From NCBI GenBank assembly GCA_902588625.1, contig CACIPU010000007.1:1-50943 (forward strand): 50,943 nt of DNA, in the 5' to 3' direction. The stretch is from an uncultured Pelagibacteraceae bacterium. GTDB lineage: Bacteria; Pseudomonadota; Alphaproteobacteria; Pelagibacterales; Pelagibacteraceae. Positions 34,137-41,707 of this stretch are shown piece by piece; positions within the stretch are counted from its first letter, which is position 1, and each line of letters starts with the position of its first letter. Position numbers and translations under genes: made by a program. The notes under the pieces are model-generated. The model had not been told where the DNA came from. It saw nothing but the letters and a program-made list of their open reading frames with translations, and made no database searches.

Positions 34137-34234
34137 GTAGCACGCACTAACAAACGAATGAAATCCTTGCGTCATGGAGTTTAGTTTAAGTAATTCATCA
34201 GATATTCATCAAGACTTTAAATAAGTAAGTAATA

Positions 34235-34265
34235 AGTAGGTAGAGTAATTGACTATTTATCAATT
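34235..34265 (+). repeat. tRNA-Asn D-loop/anticodon-arm look-alike
   Basis: AGTAGGTAGAG, then TAATTGACTATTTATCAATT. Against the host tRNA-Asn half (23,625-23,650) 21 of 26 bases match, and the continuation TCAATT is what bacterial tRNA-Asn normally has next. The anticodon stem is perfect here (AATTGA/TCAATT, 7-base loop), and the anticodon reads ATT in place of GTT. No T arm or acceptor strand follows, so it is not a tRNA gene. Confidence 0.6.
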
Positions 34266-34276
34266 ATTGAAAAAAG

Positions 34277-34320
34277 CTGGCGGAAAAATAATGTTTTTTC
34301 TGTAGGTACTATACCACCAG
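34277..34320 (+). repeat. Three-way-junction-like inverted repeats
   Basis: CTGGCGG (34,277-34,283) pairs with CCACCAG (34,314-34,320) with one mismatch. It encloses an A/T hairpin (34,284-34,299) and a short TAG-GTA-CTA hairpin. This could be a transcript structure or a DNA cruciform in the terS-terL spacer. Confidence 0.4.
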
Positions 34321-34367
34321 ATTGAGGCGCAGGAGGCTTATACGTTAATAACCGATACTATAAACAC

Positions 34368-34556
34368 ATGGACAAAAAGATACCAAATAAATTCAAAGAT
34401 GTTCAGGCATTAAGTTTTACCACAGGTAGAGAGCTAGTCATAAGCTTTGAAGGTTTTGAAGATGAGGCAGACCTTAGAGATTTCGCAGACTTTGTCTTTG
34501 CTAAAATTAAAATGAGATACAGTCATATACCAGATGGACCACCGACTTATCATTAA
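34368..34556 (+). CDS. 62-residue phage protein of unknown function
   Basis: A small acidic protein (LSFTTGRELVISFEGFEDEA, DLRDFADFVFAKIKMRY), apparently one beta hairpin and one helix. It ends with the stop overlapping the terL ATG by one base, so it is translated with the large terminase. No family recognised. Confidence 0.6.
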   Translation: MDKKIPNKFKDVQALSFTTGRELVISFEGFEDEADLRDFADFVFAKIKMRYSHIPDGPPTYH

Positions 34557-35827
34557 TGAAAATTACTATACCGTACAAACCAAGAGTGCAGCAAAACTTT
34601 CTGCACCAGACTTTAAGAAAACATAGATACGCATTACTGCTTTGCCATCGAAGGTTTGGCAAAACAACAATGTGTTTAAACCACATTATTCGAGAGGCTT
34701 TATTAAATAAAAATCATAATCCAAGATACGCATACATAGCACCAACTTATAAACAGGCTAAAAGCATTGCTTGGGATTTTTTAAAACACTACGCATCAAA
34801 AGTGCCTGGTGTTAAATTTAACGAAACAGAATTACGATGCGACTTTCCAAACAAAAGTCGTATTACTTTACTGGGTGCTGAGAATTTTGAAAACTTGAGA
34901 GGAAATTATTACGATGGATGCGTAATTGACGAAACAAGTTTAATTCCAGCATCGCTGATCGAAGAGGTTTTAACGCCTGCTCTATCAGATCGTAAAGGCT
35001 TTATGTATCTTGTAGGAACACCTCAAGGTATGAATAATATTTTTTATGAATATTATTTAAAAGCTCAAGGCGACAAAAATTGGCTACTCTATACTGCTAA
35101 AGCTAGCGAAACAAAAATCGTTGACCAGGAAGAGCTAGACCAAGCGTTATCCTTAATGGGTAGCGCAAAATATAATCAAGAGTTTGAATGCTCTTGGATA
35201 GGTAATGTTCCTGGAAGTATTTATAATGATGAGCTTGAAGTCTTAGAAGATAACAAACGCTTGACGTCTGTTCCTTTTGATCCTGCTTATCCTGTTCATA
35301 CTTCTTTTGATATTGGTTATAATGATGATACGGCTATAATTTTCTTTCAAGATATTCGTAGTCAAATTCACATTATTGATTGCTTTGCCGATCACAACCA
35401 GCCATTTCCTTATTATGCAGAAATCCTAAAACAAAAACCGTATTCGTATGGTTATCATTTAGCTCCGCATGATATTGAAGTTAGCGAATACTCTTCAGGT
35501 AAAACAAGAAGAGAAGTTGCTTATCAACATGGAATAAAATTTAGAGTAGTACCAAAAACTTTATTAGATGATGGTATTCACGCAGTTAAAATGATTTTGC
35601 CTAGATGTAAAATTAATGTTGATACGTGCAAACCTTTAGTGGATGCGCTTCGACATTATCATCGTAAGTATATTGAAAAAGATAGAATATTTAAAACCAA
35701 ACCTGTTCATGACTGGAGTTCTCATTTTTGCGATAGCATGAGAGTTTTAGCAACAGGATTTGAAGAACCTAAATATCAAAACGCCAATCGCCAACGAACA
35801 GCAATAAGTGAGTATAAAATAATATGA
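34556..35827 (+). CDS. terL: Terminase large subunit
   Basis: ATPase-nuclease that drives DNA into the prohead and cuts it. 423 residues: Walker A LLCHRRFGKTTM (residues 28-39), Walker B GCVIDETS (121-128), coupling motif YLVGTPQGMNN near 151, and the RNase H-like nuclease domain starting FDIGYNDDTAII with Asp252 and later Asp residues (HDWSSHFCDSMR near 390). The length is normal for a short terminase. It overlaps the next gene by 4 bases. Confidence 0.95.
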   Translation: MKITIPYKPRVQQNFLHQTLRKHRYALLLCHRRFGKTTMCLNHIIREALLNKNHNPRYAYIAPTYKQAKSIAWDFLKHYASKVPGVKFNETELRCDFPNKSRITLLGAENFENLRGNYYDGCVIDETSLIPASLIEEVLTPALSDRKGFMYLVGTPQGMNNIFYEYYLKAQGDKNWLLYTAKASETKIVDQEELDQALSLMGSAKYNQEFECSWIGNVPGSIYNDELEVLEDNKRLTSVPFDPAYPVHTSFDIGYNDDTAIIFFQDIRSQIHIIDCFADHNQPFPYYAEILKQKPYSYGYHLAPHDIEVSEYSSGKTRREVAYQHGIKFRVVPKTLLDDGIHAVKMILPRCKINVDTCKPLVDALRHYHRKYIEKDRIFKTKPVHDWSSHFCDSMRVLATGFEEPKYQNANRQRTAISEYKII

Positions 35828-36045
35828 GTTTTTTAATGCCAAAAATGCCTAGTCCTCCAGCAATGGTAATGCCAGAAGTTAAGGATGTGCCTAACTATGA
35901 TGATGCAGATAGAAAAGCTGCAGAACGTGAAGCTTTAGAAGCTAGCGAAAGAAAACGTAGAGGCAGAAAAAGCACCATCTTAACTGGTGGTAAAGGCTTA
36001 ACAACTGAAGCCGAGTTAAATCAAAAGAGTTTATTAGGAGGTTAA
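35824..36045 (+). CDS. Small virion-region protein with RRGR..TILT tail (paralogue 1)
   Basis: 73 residues: a Pro/Met-rich start, a charged helix (ADRKAAEREALEASERK), then RRGRKSTILTGGKGLTTEAE and the end LLGG. The C-terminal pattern is repeated in the next gene. Such short proteins with an RGR.STI.TG.QGL-type tail are common between terminase and portal in marine podoviruses. Role unknown; head assembly is a guess. Confidence 0.65.
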   Translation: MSFLMPKMPSPPAMVMPEVKDVPNYDDADRKAAEREALEASERKRRGRKSTILTGGKGLTTEAELNQKSLLGG

Positions 36046-36046
36046 T

Positions 36047-36268
36047 ATGGGTGGATTTTCACCAGCTAAAATATTTAAACCAAAACCTAGACCTGTTGCA
36101 CCAAGAGTTCAAAGAGAAGCAGTACAAGCTGCTCCGACTGGACCAACGGTTGCAGAAATGGATCAAGGTAAATTAAGACGTGGACGTGGAAGGAGAGCAA
36201 CCATCTTAACTTCATCGCAAGGCTACGATCAAGAAGCAACATTAGGTCGTAAAACTTTATTAGGATAA
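36047..36268 (+). CDS. Small virion-region protein with RRGR..TILT tail (paralogue 2)
   Basis: 73 residues: a Pro/Arg-rich first half (KIFKPKPRPVAPRVQRE) and the tail RRGRGRRATILTSSQGYDQE ending KTLLG, matching the preceding protein over the last 35 residues (RRGR-x-R-TILT-G-EA-L-K-LLG positions). The N-terminal halves do not align. Tandem duplication or domain sharing is indicated. Start follows the previous stop by 1 base after a GGAGG site. Confidence 0.65.
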   Translation: MGGFSPAKIFKPKPRPVAPRVQREAVQAAPTGPTVAEMDQGKLRRGRGRRATILTSSQGYDQEATLGRKTLLG

Positions 36269-36270
36269 AT

Positions 36271-36390
36271 ATGTCTTTAGTCAGAAATATTAATAAAAGA
36301 AAAAGAGCTGGTACTTCCAGATCTAAAAAGAAATCAACTATATCTAAAAAAGCCTACGCAGCAATGAAGAGAGGCTGGAAAAAGAAATAA
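36271..36390 (+). CDS. 39-residue very basic protein
   Basis: A short frame from the ATG at 36,271: SLVRNINKRKRAGTSRSKKK, then STISKKAYAAMKRGWKKK. About 40% of residues are Lys or Arg. It exactly fills the gap between paralogue 2 and portal, its stop overlapping the portal ATG by one base. It may bind DNA in the head or be a scaffold-like peptide; not recognised. Confidence 0.6.
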   Translation: MSLVRNINKRKRAGTSRSKKKSTISKKAYAAMKRGWKKK

Positions 36391-38012
36391 TGGAATTAAA
36401 TGAAAATAAAAATCTGGCTAAACAATTAAAGTCTAGCTTAGATCAATTAATAGCAAAAAGATCAAATTGGGAAGAGCATTGGCAAGAAACTTCTGACTAT
36501 TTCTTAACAAGAAAATCAGATGTTAATACGGAAAGAACTAAAGGCGATAAAAGAAATATTCAAGTATTTGATAGCTCGGCTATTCATTCCTTAGAACTCT
36601 TATCAAGTTCTTTACACGGTATGCTTACCTCTTCTGCTAATCGTTGGTTTGATTTAAGATTTAAAGAAGCTTTAGTTAATGAAGATGATACTGCTAAAGA
36701 ATGGCTAGAAGATAGTACGGATAAAATGTATCTGGCTTTTGCTAGATCCAATTTTCAACAAGAAATTTTTGAGGCGTACCACGACTTAGTTTGTTTCGGT
36801 ACAGCTTGTTTATACATAGAAGAAGATACGGATGATATTATTAGATTTTCTTCAAGACATATAAAAGAAATTTATATTTCCGAAGATGCAAAAGGAATGG
36901 TTAATTGCATTTATAGAAGATTTAAAATTACTGCAAAAGCAGCTGTAGAAAAGTTTGGTTTAGAAAATTTAAGTCGAAGTATTCAAAGCATTTATAAGAA
37001 TGCTCCATTTGATGATGTAGAACTTTGTCATGTGGTGAAACCTAGAGAAATGTATAATCCTAAGAAAAAGGATAAATCAAATATGCCTTTTATGAGTGCA
37101 TACTTTGAATACAATGAAGATCATATTATTTCTCAAGGCGGCTTTAGAGAATTTCCTTATGTCGTTCCAAGATATTTAAAAGCCTCTAATGAAATTTATG
37201 GAAGATCTCCAGCGATGGCTGCGCTTCCTGATGTAAAAGTTTTAAATAAAATGGTTGAGATCCAATTAAAAGCTGCGGCTAAACAAATTGATCCACCATT
37301 ATTAATACCTGACGATAGCATGATCCTCCCAGTTAGAACGGCTCCAGGTAGTTTAAATTTTTATAGAGCTGGAAGCAGAGATAGAATTGAACCATTAAAC
37401 ATTGGTGCTAATAATCCATTAGGATTAAACATGGAAGATCAAAGAAGGCAATCGATTGCTAGAACTTTTCATGTTGATCAACTAATGATCCAAGAAAATA
37501 GAACGATGACTGCAACAGAAGTAATGCAGCGTAATGAAGAGAAGATGAGAATACTTGGACCTGTTATGGGAAGATTACAATCAGAATTACTACAACCACT
37601 TATCATAAGAGTATTTAGTATTATGTTAAGAAATAACTTATTTGCTCAACCGCCAGAAATTTTACAAGGTCAAGAAGTGGATGTTGAGTATGTATCTCCA
37701 ATGGCATTAGCTCAAAAAGGACAAGAGCTAAGTTCTATTATGAGAGGTATGGAAATCTTTGGATCAATATCTCAAATGACACCTGTTATGGATTACATTG
37801 ATGATAAAGGTTTAGTTAAAGAAATTATTAAAGTTTTAGGCTTACCAGCTAAAATGATTAAATCAGATGCGGAAGTAGAAGAAATCAAAGCTGAAAGACA
37901 AGCGCAACAAGCAGAACAAGCACAAATGCAACAAGCCATGCAAGAAGCTCAAGTTGCTAAAGACGCAGCACCAATGGTGCAAACTTTAAATGACACAACA
38001 AAACAACAATAA
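36390..38012 (+). CDS. Portal protein (T7-like head-to-tail connector)
   Basis: Forms the dodecameric ring through which DNA enters and leaves the head. 540 residues with the podoviral connector features: NWEEHWQETSDYFLTRKS near residue 25, DSSAIHSLELLSSSLHGMLTSS near 57, a SNEIYGRSPAMAALPDVKVLNKM segment (about 270-290), and TMTATEVMQRNEEKMRILGPVMGR near 370. A Gln/Ala-rich helical tail ends the protein. Its end overlaps the next gene by 23 bases. Confidence 0.93.
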   Translation: MELNENKNLAKQLKSSLDQLIAKRSNWEEHWQETSDYFLTRKSDVNTERTKGDKRNIQVFDSSAIHSLELLSSSLHGMLTSSANRWFDLRFKEALVNEDDTAKEWLEDSTDKMYLAFARSNFQQEIFEAYHDLVCFGTACLYIEEDTDDIIRFSSRHIKEIYISEDAKGMVNCIYRRFKITAKAAVEKFGLENLSRSIQSIYKNAPFDDVELCHVVKPREMYNPKKKDKSNMPFMSAYFEYNEDHIISQGGFREFPYVVPRYLKASNEIYGRSPAMAALPDVKVLNKMVEIQLKAAAKQIDPPLLIPDDSMILPVRTAPGSLNFYRAGSRDRIEPLNIGANNPLGLNMEDQRRQSIARTFHVDQLMIQENRTMTATEVMQRNEEKMRILGPVMGRLQSELLQPLIIRVFSIMLRNNLFAQPPEILQGQEVDVEYVSPMALAQKGQELSSIMRGMEIFGSISQMTPVMDYIDDKGLVKEIIKVLGLPAKMIKSDAEVEEIKAERQAQQAEQAQMQQAMQEAQVAKDAAPMVQTLNDTTKQQ

Positions 38013-38214
38013 AGAAATATTAAAACTTATTAAAGACTACAAAATTTGTTTTGGAACAGATGCAGGAAAAAATATTCTTTCTGATCTTTCAAAACGATGC
38101 CATGAGTTTGTGACTACTCATGATAAAGCTAACAGTCATGAGAGCGCCTTCCTTGAAGGTCAAAGAAGCGTTCTCGTATTTATAAAAAATATGATCAATA
38201 ATAAAAAGGAGTAA
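37990..38214 (+). CDS. Bbp19-like phage protein
   Basis: 74 residues with the pattern FGTDAGKNILSDLSKRCHEF, then SAFLEGQRSVLVFIKNMI. The DAG...L.DL...C and EGQR.V...I signature is that of the Bbp19 family found between portal and scaffold genes in podoviruses. Function unknown. Confidence 0.7.
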   Translation: MTQQNNNKEILKLIKDYKICFGTDAGKNILSDLSKRCHEFVTTHDKANSHESAFLEGQRSVLVFIKNMINNKKE

Positions 38215-38217
38215 TCT

Positions 38218-39087
38218 ATGGATCAGACAACTGAAGCTGTTGTTAAAGAAGAACAACCAGCTCAACCTGATGTGCAGACAACTACAACATTGTCTTCAGA
38301 TCAACCGCAAGCAGAAGTATCAAAAGTCGATTTTAAATCTTTGATACCTGATGCTTACAAAGAAGAAAAAGCATTGCAAAACTTTCAAGACATGGATGGT
38401 TTTGTTAAATCTTATTTGCATTCACAAAAATTAGTGGGTTCAGATAAAATACCTATACCTAATAAATATGCTACCGATGAAGATTGGAATGCTGTTTATG
38501 AGAAGTTAGGAAAACCAACAAGTCCAGATGGGTACGAATATAACTTACCTAAAGAAGCTAAGTTAGATGAGAACTCATTAAAAGCGTTTAGCACAGAAGC
38601 TCATAAGTTAGGCTTACTACCGAAACAAGCTCAAGGCATTATTAAATATTATAATGATTTAGCTGGTGCTTCGGAAACAGAAGCTAATACTAAAGCGGAA
38701 GCTGCACGCACAGAAGCTGAGAAAAATTTAAGAAAAGAATTTGGCTCAACTTTTAACGATAGAATAACGGCTGCTAAAAAGCTGGCAACATCAACATTAG
38801 GTAATGAGTTTTTAAATAATACTCTTTTACAAGATGGTAGTAAGCTTGGAGATAATCCAACTGTTGTTAAAGCGTTTGCTGATTTAGCTGCTCAAATGTC
38901 AGAAGATAACATCATTAAAGGTGATGCTCCTGCATATATGAGTGAAAAAGAAATCAACAGACAAATAGCAAGCTTACAACAACCTGGTTCAGCGTATTGG
39001 GATAAAAAACATCCTAGTCATGCTGACGTAGTCGCAGAAGTACAAGACTTAATTCGTAAAAAAAATAACGAACAGGATGTTGAATAA
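38218..39087 (+). CDS. Capsid assembly scaffold protein
   Basis: 289 residues, acidic and helical: a Gln/Glu/Thr-rich disordered start, then FKSLIPDAYKEEKALQNFQD, GKPTSPDGYEYNLP, a coiled region rich in Ala/Glu/Lys (SETEANTKAEAARTEAEKNL) and a basic-acidic C-terminus. Position between portal and major capsid and this composition are those of T7 gp9-type scaffolds. It starts 3 bases after the Bbp19-like gene with a GGAG site. Confidence 0.88.
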   Translation: MDQTTEAVVKEEQPAQPDVQTTTTLSSDQPQAEVSKVDFKSLIPDAYKEEKALQNFQDMDGFVKSYLHSQKLVGSDKIPIPNKYATDEDWNAVYEKLGKPTSPDGYEYNLPKEAKLDENSLKAFSTEAHKLGLLPKQAQGIIKYYNDLAGASETEANTKAEAARTEAEKNLRKEFGSTFNDRITAAKKLATSTLGNEFLNNTLLQDGSKLGDNPTVVKAFADLAAQMSEDNIIKGDAPAYMSEKEINRQIASLQQPGSAYWDKKHPSHADVVAEVQDLIRKKNNEQDVE

Positions 39088-39253
39088 AAGTTTTACTTTA
39101 CGCAAGTAAAGTGAATGACAAGGATAATCGCAAGACCTTTGTTGACATTAGGAAAGACTAACATCGACAAGATGTAAAATTGAGGACCGATCCTTAATAG
39201 GAAAATCAACCGAAAATTTTGTTTAACAATCAACCTAAGGAGTTAATATTACC
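39088..39253 (+). promoter_or_regulatory. Structured leader of the major capsid gene
   Basis: 166 bases without a gene in an otherwise packed operon. A 10-bp hairpin with a GCAA tetraloop spans 39,092-39,115, and a second hairpin ACATC/GATGT lies at 39,161-39,175. TTGACA at 39,142 could be a -35 element. AAGGAG at 39,236 is a strong ribosome site for the capsid gene. An extra promoter, RNA-processing site or stabilising leader for the most abundant virion protein would all fit. Confidence 0.5.
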
Positions 39254-40126
39254 ATGAGTGTAAATATAACAACTAGTTTTGTTGAGCAGTATTCGGCTAA
39301 TGTGTCGATGCTGGCACAACAAACAGGCTCGAAATTACGAGGCGCTGTTGATGTGGAAAACGTAAGAGGAAAAAACGCATTCTTCGATCAAGTCGGAGTT
39401 ACTGCTGCTCAATTAAAAACGAGCAGACATAGCGATACACCTCAAATCGATACGCCACATTCAAGACGTAGAGTAAGTTTGAGTACATACGAGTGGGGAG
39501 ATTTAGTTGACGATGCCGACAAAGTTCGTGCATTGATCGATCCAACTAGCACATACGCAAGAGCGGCTGCTGCTGCAATGAATAGAAGTATTGATGATGT
39601 CATCATTACAGCTATGAATGCTTCAGCTGACACAGGCGTTGCTGGTGGAACTTCAACTGCGCTTCCTAGTGGTCAAAAGACTGCAACATCAGACCAATCA
39701 GATGGTTTGACTATTGCAAAACTTAGATCTGCTAAATACATACTGGACAACAACGATGTCGATCCGTCTTTAAGACGTTTCGTAGTTTGTGGTCCAAAAC
39801 AAATTCAAGATTTACTTGCAACTACTGAAGTTACTTCAAGTGATTTCAATGTTGTTAAGGCGCTAGCTGCTGGACAAGTAGATAGTTTTCTTGGGTTTAA
39901 TTTTATAATGTCAACAAGACTGAACAAAGACGCTACGCATACGTCTGACAGATTAGTTTTTGCATTTACGGAAGATGCAGTAAAACTAGCTATCGGAAAA
40001 GATGTAACAGCAAAAATTTCAGAGAGAGCTGACAAATCTTACAGTACACAAGTTTATTACTGTATGGATCTTGGCGCTACTCGTATGGAAGAAGAAAAAG
40101 TTGTTCAGATACCTTGTCACGAGTAA
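39254..40126 (+). CDS. Major capsid protein
   Basis: 290 residues. N-terminal segment SFVEQYSANVSMLAQQTGSK, the E-loop-like part with NVRGKNAFFDQVG and SRRRVSLSTYEWGDLVDDAD, an A-domain with RRFVVCGPKQIQDLLA, and the end GATRMEEEKVVQIPC. This is the HK97-fold capsid type common to marine and phiKMV-like podoviruses. It has its own leader and strong ribosome site, and its codon use is richer in G and C than neighbours, as expected for a highly expressed gene. Confidence 0.9.
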   Translation: MSVNITTSFVEQYSANVSMLAQQTGSKLRGAVDVENVRGKNAFFDQVGVTAAQLKTSRHSDTPQIDTPHSRRRVSLSTYEWGDLVDDADKVRALIDPTSTYARAAAAAMNRSIDDVIITAMNASADTGVAGGTSTALPSGQKTATSDQSDGLTIAKLRSAKYILDNNDVDPSLRRFVVCGPKQIQDLLATTEVTSSDFNVVKALAAGQVDSFLGFNFIMSTRLNKDATHTSDRLVFAFTEDAVKLAIGKDVTAKISERADKSYSTQVYYCMDLGATRMEEEKVVQIPCHE

Positions 40127-40144
40127 TAATAGGAGAATAATAAT

Positions 40145-40624
40145 ATGGGTACAGCAAATTCAACGCTAGTTTCGAATTTCGAAGCTACACCTCAAGTCCT
40201 TAACAACTCGGCAAATCTACACGGAGTTTTGCGTGTAGCTCAAGGTACGATAGTTGTTGCGGCAGGAGATAGTGACGATAACGACATTGTTATGCTTGCG
40301 CCAATTCCAAGTAATGCAACCGTTCCACAAATATGGATAGGTTCAGATACACTTGGTGGTTCATGTACTTTCAATGTTGGTATTTACCAATCTTCTGGAA
40401 CAGTAGTTGACGAAGATTACTTCGCAAGTGCGGTGGCTGATGCTGCTGCAATAGCGGATGTAAGACATGAAGCTGCTGACATCAATACTGCAGGAAAAAC
40501 AATGTGGGAAATGGCTGGAGCGAGTTCAGATCCTGGAGGTTACTACTATATAGCTGCTACAATGCAAGCTGCTGGTGGAACTGAAGGCGATATGTCGTTC
40601 TGCATACACTACGTTGTTAATTAA
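40145..40624 (+). CDS. Putative capsid decoration or minor head protein
   Basis: 159 residues, beta-rich and acidic with Ala/Gly/Thr-rich segments (GVLRVAQGTIVVAAGDSDDN, DLGG-like turns, GGYYYIAATMQAAGG). It lacks Lys almost entirely, unlike most proteins here. It sits right after the major capsid gene and before a terminator-like hairpin. Proteins of this size and look follow the capsid gene in several marine podoviruses; a decoration role is inferred from position. Confidence 0.6.
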   Translation: MGTANSTLVSNFEATPQVLNNSANLHGVLRVAQGTIVVAAGDSDDNDIVMLAPIPSNATVPQIWIGSDTLGGSCTFNVGIYQSSGTVVDEDYFASAVADAAAIADVRHEAADINTAGKTMWEMAGASSDPGGYYYIAATMQAAGGTEGDMSFCIHYVVN

Positions 40625-40648
40625 TCAGTAACAATAAAGACAATAAGT

Positions 40649-40670
40649 TAGGCGGTGAAATATCCGCCTA
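40649..40670 (+). terminator. Hairpin after the capsid gene pair
   Basis: TAGGCGG and CCGCCTA form a perfect 7-bp GC-rich stem with an 8-base loop, followed by GCTTTCAATAT. The T content after the stem is modest, so it may be a partial terminator that lowers transcription into the tail genes after the abundantly expressed capsid genes. Confidence 0.6.
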
Positions 40671-40698
40671 GCTTTCAATATGAATTTTAACAAAATTA

Positions 40699-40920
40699 AT
40701 GATCAAAGTTTATCTCATCGTGGGAATACTCTGTATTCCAACAATAGAATGTTTCAATTTCGTGGAACCAAATCCAAAACAATACATCAGTTTAGAAAAG
40801 TGTTTAGCGGAAGGAAAAATGGTAGGTGATGATATGTATGATCGAATGAATAAACTTGGAATACCAACTCGATTAAAAGTTTGGTGTCAACAAATTAACC
40901 ATCACGGAGAATATAGTTAA
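40699..40920 (+). CDS. Small exported or membrane-anchored phage protein
   Basis: 73 residues. The first 19 (IKVYLIVGILCIPTIECF) look like a signal peptide or anchor; three further residues patterns include paired Cys (KCLAEG, VWCQQ) that could form a disulfide in the periplasm. Located between the head and tail genes. It could act in lysis or superinfection exclusion, but nothing in the sequence decides this. The stop overlaps the next start. Confidence 0.55.
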   Translation: MIKVYLIVGILCIPTIECFNFVEPNPKQYISLEKCLAEGKMVGDDMYDRMNKLGIPTRLKVWCQQINHHGEYS

Positions 40921-41498
40921 TGGCTTCAGTAGTCGATATGTGTAATAGCGCTTTAAATTTATTAGGCGCATCAACAATTTCATCTTTAACAGAAGATACT
41001 AAGAATGCACGTCTGTGCAATCAGCGTTTTGAACCAATAAGAGATCGTGTGTTTAGATCGCATAATTGGAATTGTTTAATTAAAAGAGTTCAATTAGCTC
41101 AGGACAGTACAGCTCCAGTTATTGAATTTGATTATGCTTATACACTTCCTGTTGGATGCTTGCGTGTTCTTAAAATACACAATGGAACAACCGATAGTAT
41201 TAAAGCAGATTTAGAATATAAAATTGAAGGTAGAAAAGTAGTTACCGATCAATCAACAATTTATTTAGTTTATATAGATCAAATAACAGATCCTAATGAA
41301 TTTGATAGTTATTTAAGAGAAGCTATCTCTCATCAATTAGCTGCTGATATTTGTTATGCTATTACTAATAATTCAACATTGGCTAATAATTATATGACAA
41401 GAGCTGATGAAAGATTAAGAGAAGCTAGATTTATCGATGCAACTGAAAACTCATTAGATACGATTGAAGCTAATGAATTTACTGATGCAAGGTTATAA
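40920..41498 (+). CDS. Tail tubular protein A (gp11-like)
   Basis: 192 residues forming the ring under the portal. Typical features: SVVDMCNSALNLLGASTISS, EDTKNARLCNQRFEPIRDRV, FRSHNWNCLIKR, then a Tyr-rich region (YAYTLPVGCLRVLKI) and the C-terminal SYLREAISHQLAADICYAIT helix. This is the standard T7-type gatekeeper layout and position. Confidence 0.9.
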   Translation: MASVVDMCNSALNLLGASTISSLTEDTKNARLCNQRFEPIRDRVFRSHNWNCLIKRVQLAQDSTAPVIEFDYAYTLPVGCLRVLKIHNGTTDSIKADLEYKIEGRKVVTDQSTIYLVYIDQITDPNEFDSYLREAISHQLAADICYAITNNSTLANNYMTRADERLREARFIDATENSLDTIEANEFTDARL

Positions 41499-41707
41499 TG
41501 ACCTTAGCAAAATTCGATCCAAGAAATATAACTCATTATAAAGAACCAAGATTTTTAATTCATTTTCAATGGGGAAAATCTGAAAAGGTTTATCGATATG
41601 CTTTGGTTGAAATTATTAATCCAGGTGCAATCGATCACAAAACTAAACAAAAAGATGATGAAATTGGTTTAAGTCAAAAAGAAATTTGGACAAATAAATA
41701 TGCCTAG
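41498..41707 (+). CDS. 69-residue protein between tail tube genes
   Basis: A short protein (FDPRNITHYKEPRFLIHFQW, YRYALVEIINPGAIDHKTKQ). One-base stop/start overlap with tail tube A and an 8-base overlap with tail tube B show it belongs to the operon. No family recognised. Confidence 0.6.
   Translation: MTLAKFDPRNITHYKEPRFLIHFQWGKSEKVYRYALVEIINPGAIDHKTKQKDDEIGLSQKEIWTNKYA

Larger units (their letters stand above)
34137..34367 (+). repeat. Copy B of the integrase-leader block, between terS and the next gene
   Basis: 231 bases without a gene. In the same order as copy A at 23,684-23,860 it holds ACTAACAA (34,146), ATGGAG (34,174), TTTAAGT (34,185), TAATTCATCAGA with ATTCATCA (34,191-34,211; 20 of 21 bases equal to copy A), AGAGTAATTGACT (34,242) and AAGCTGGCG with AAATAAT (34,274-34,292). 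It may be a relic of another attachment/integrase region, or a shared protein-binding block such as a packaging or replication site. Confidence 0.6.

Noticed and set aside
40681-40830. Alternative 49-codon frame (MNFNKINDQSLSHRG...) overlapping the small exported protein
   Set aside because: The other frame has a coherent signal peptide and one-base overlap with tail tube A, so it is preferred.
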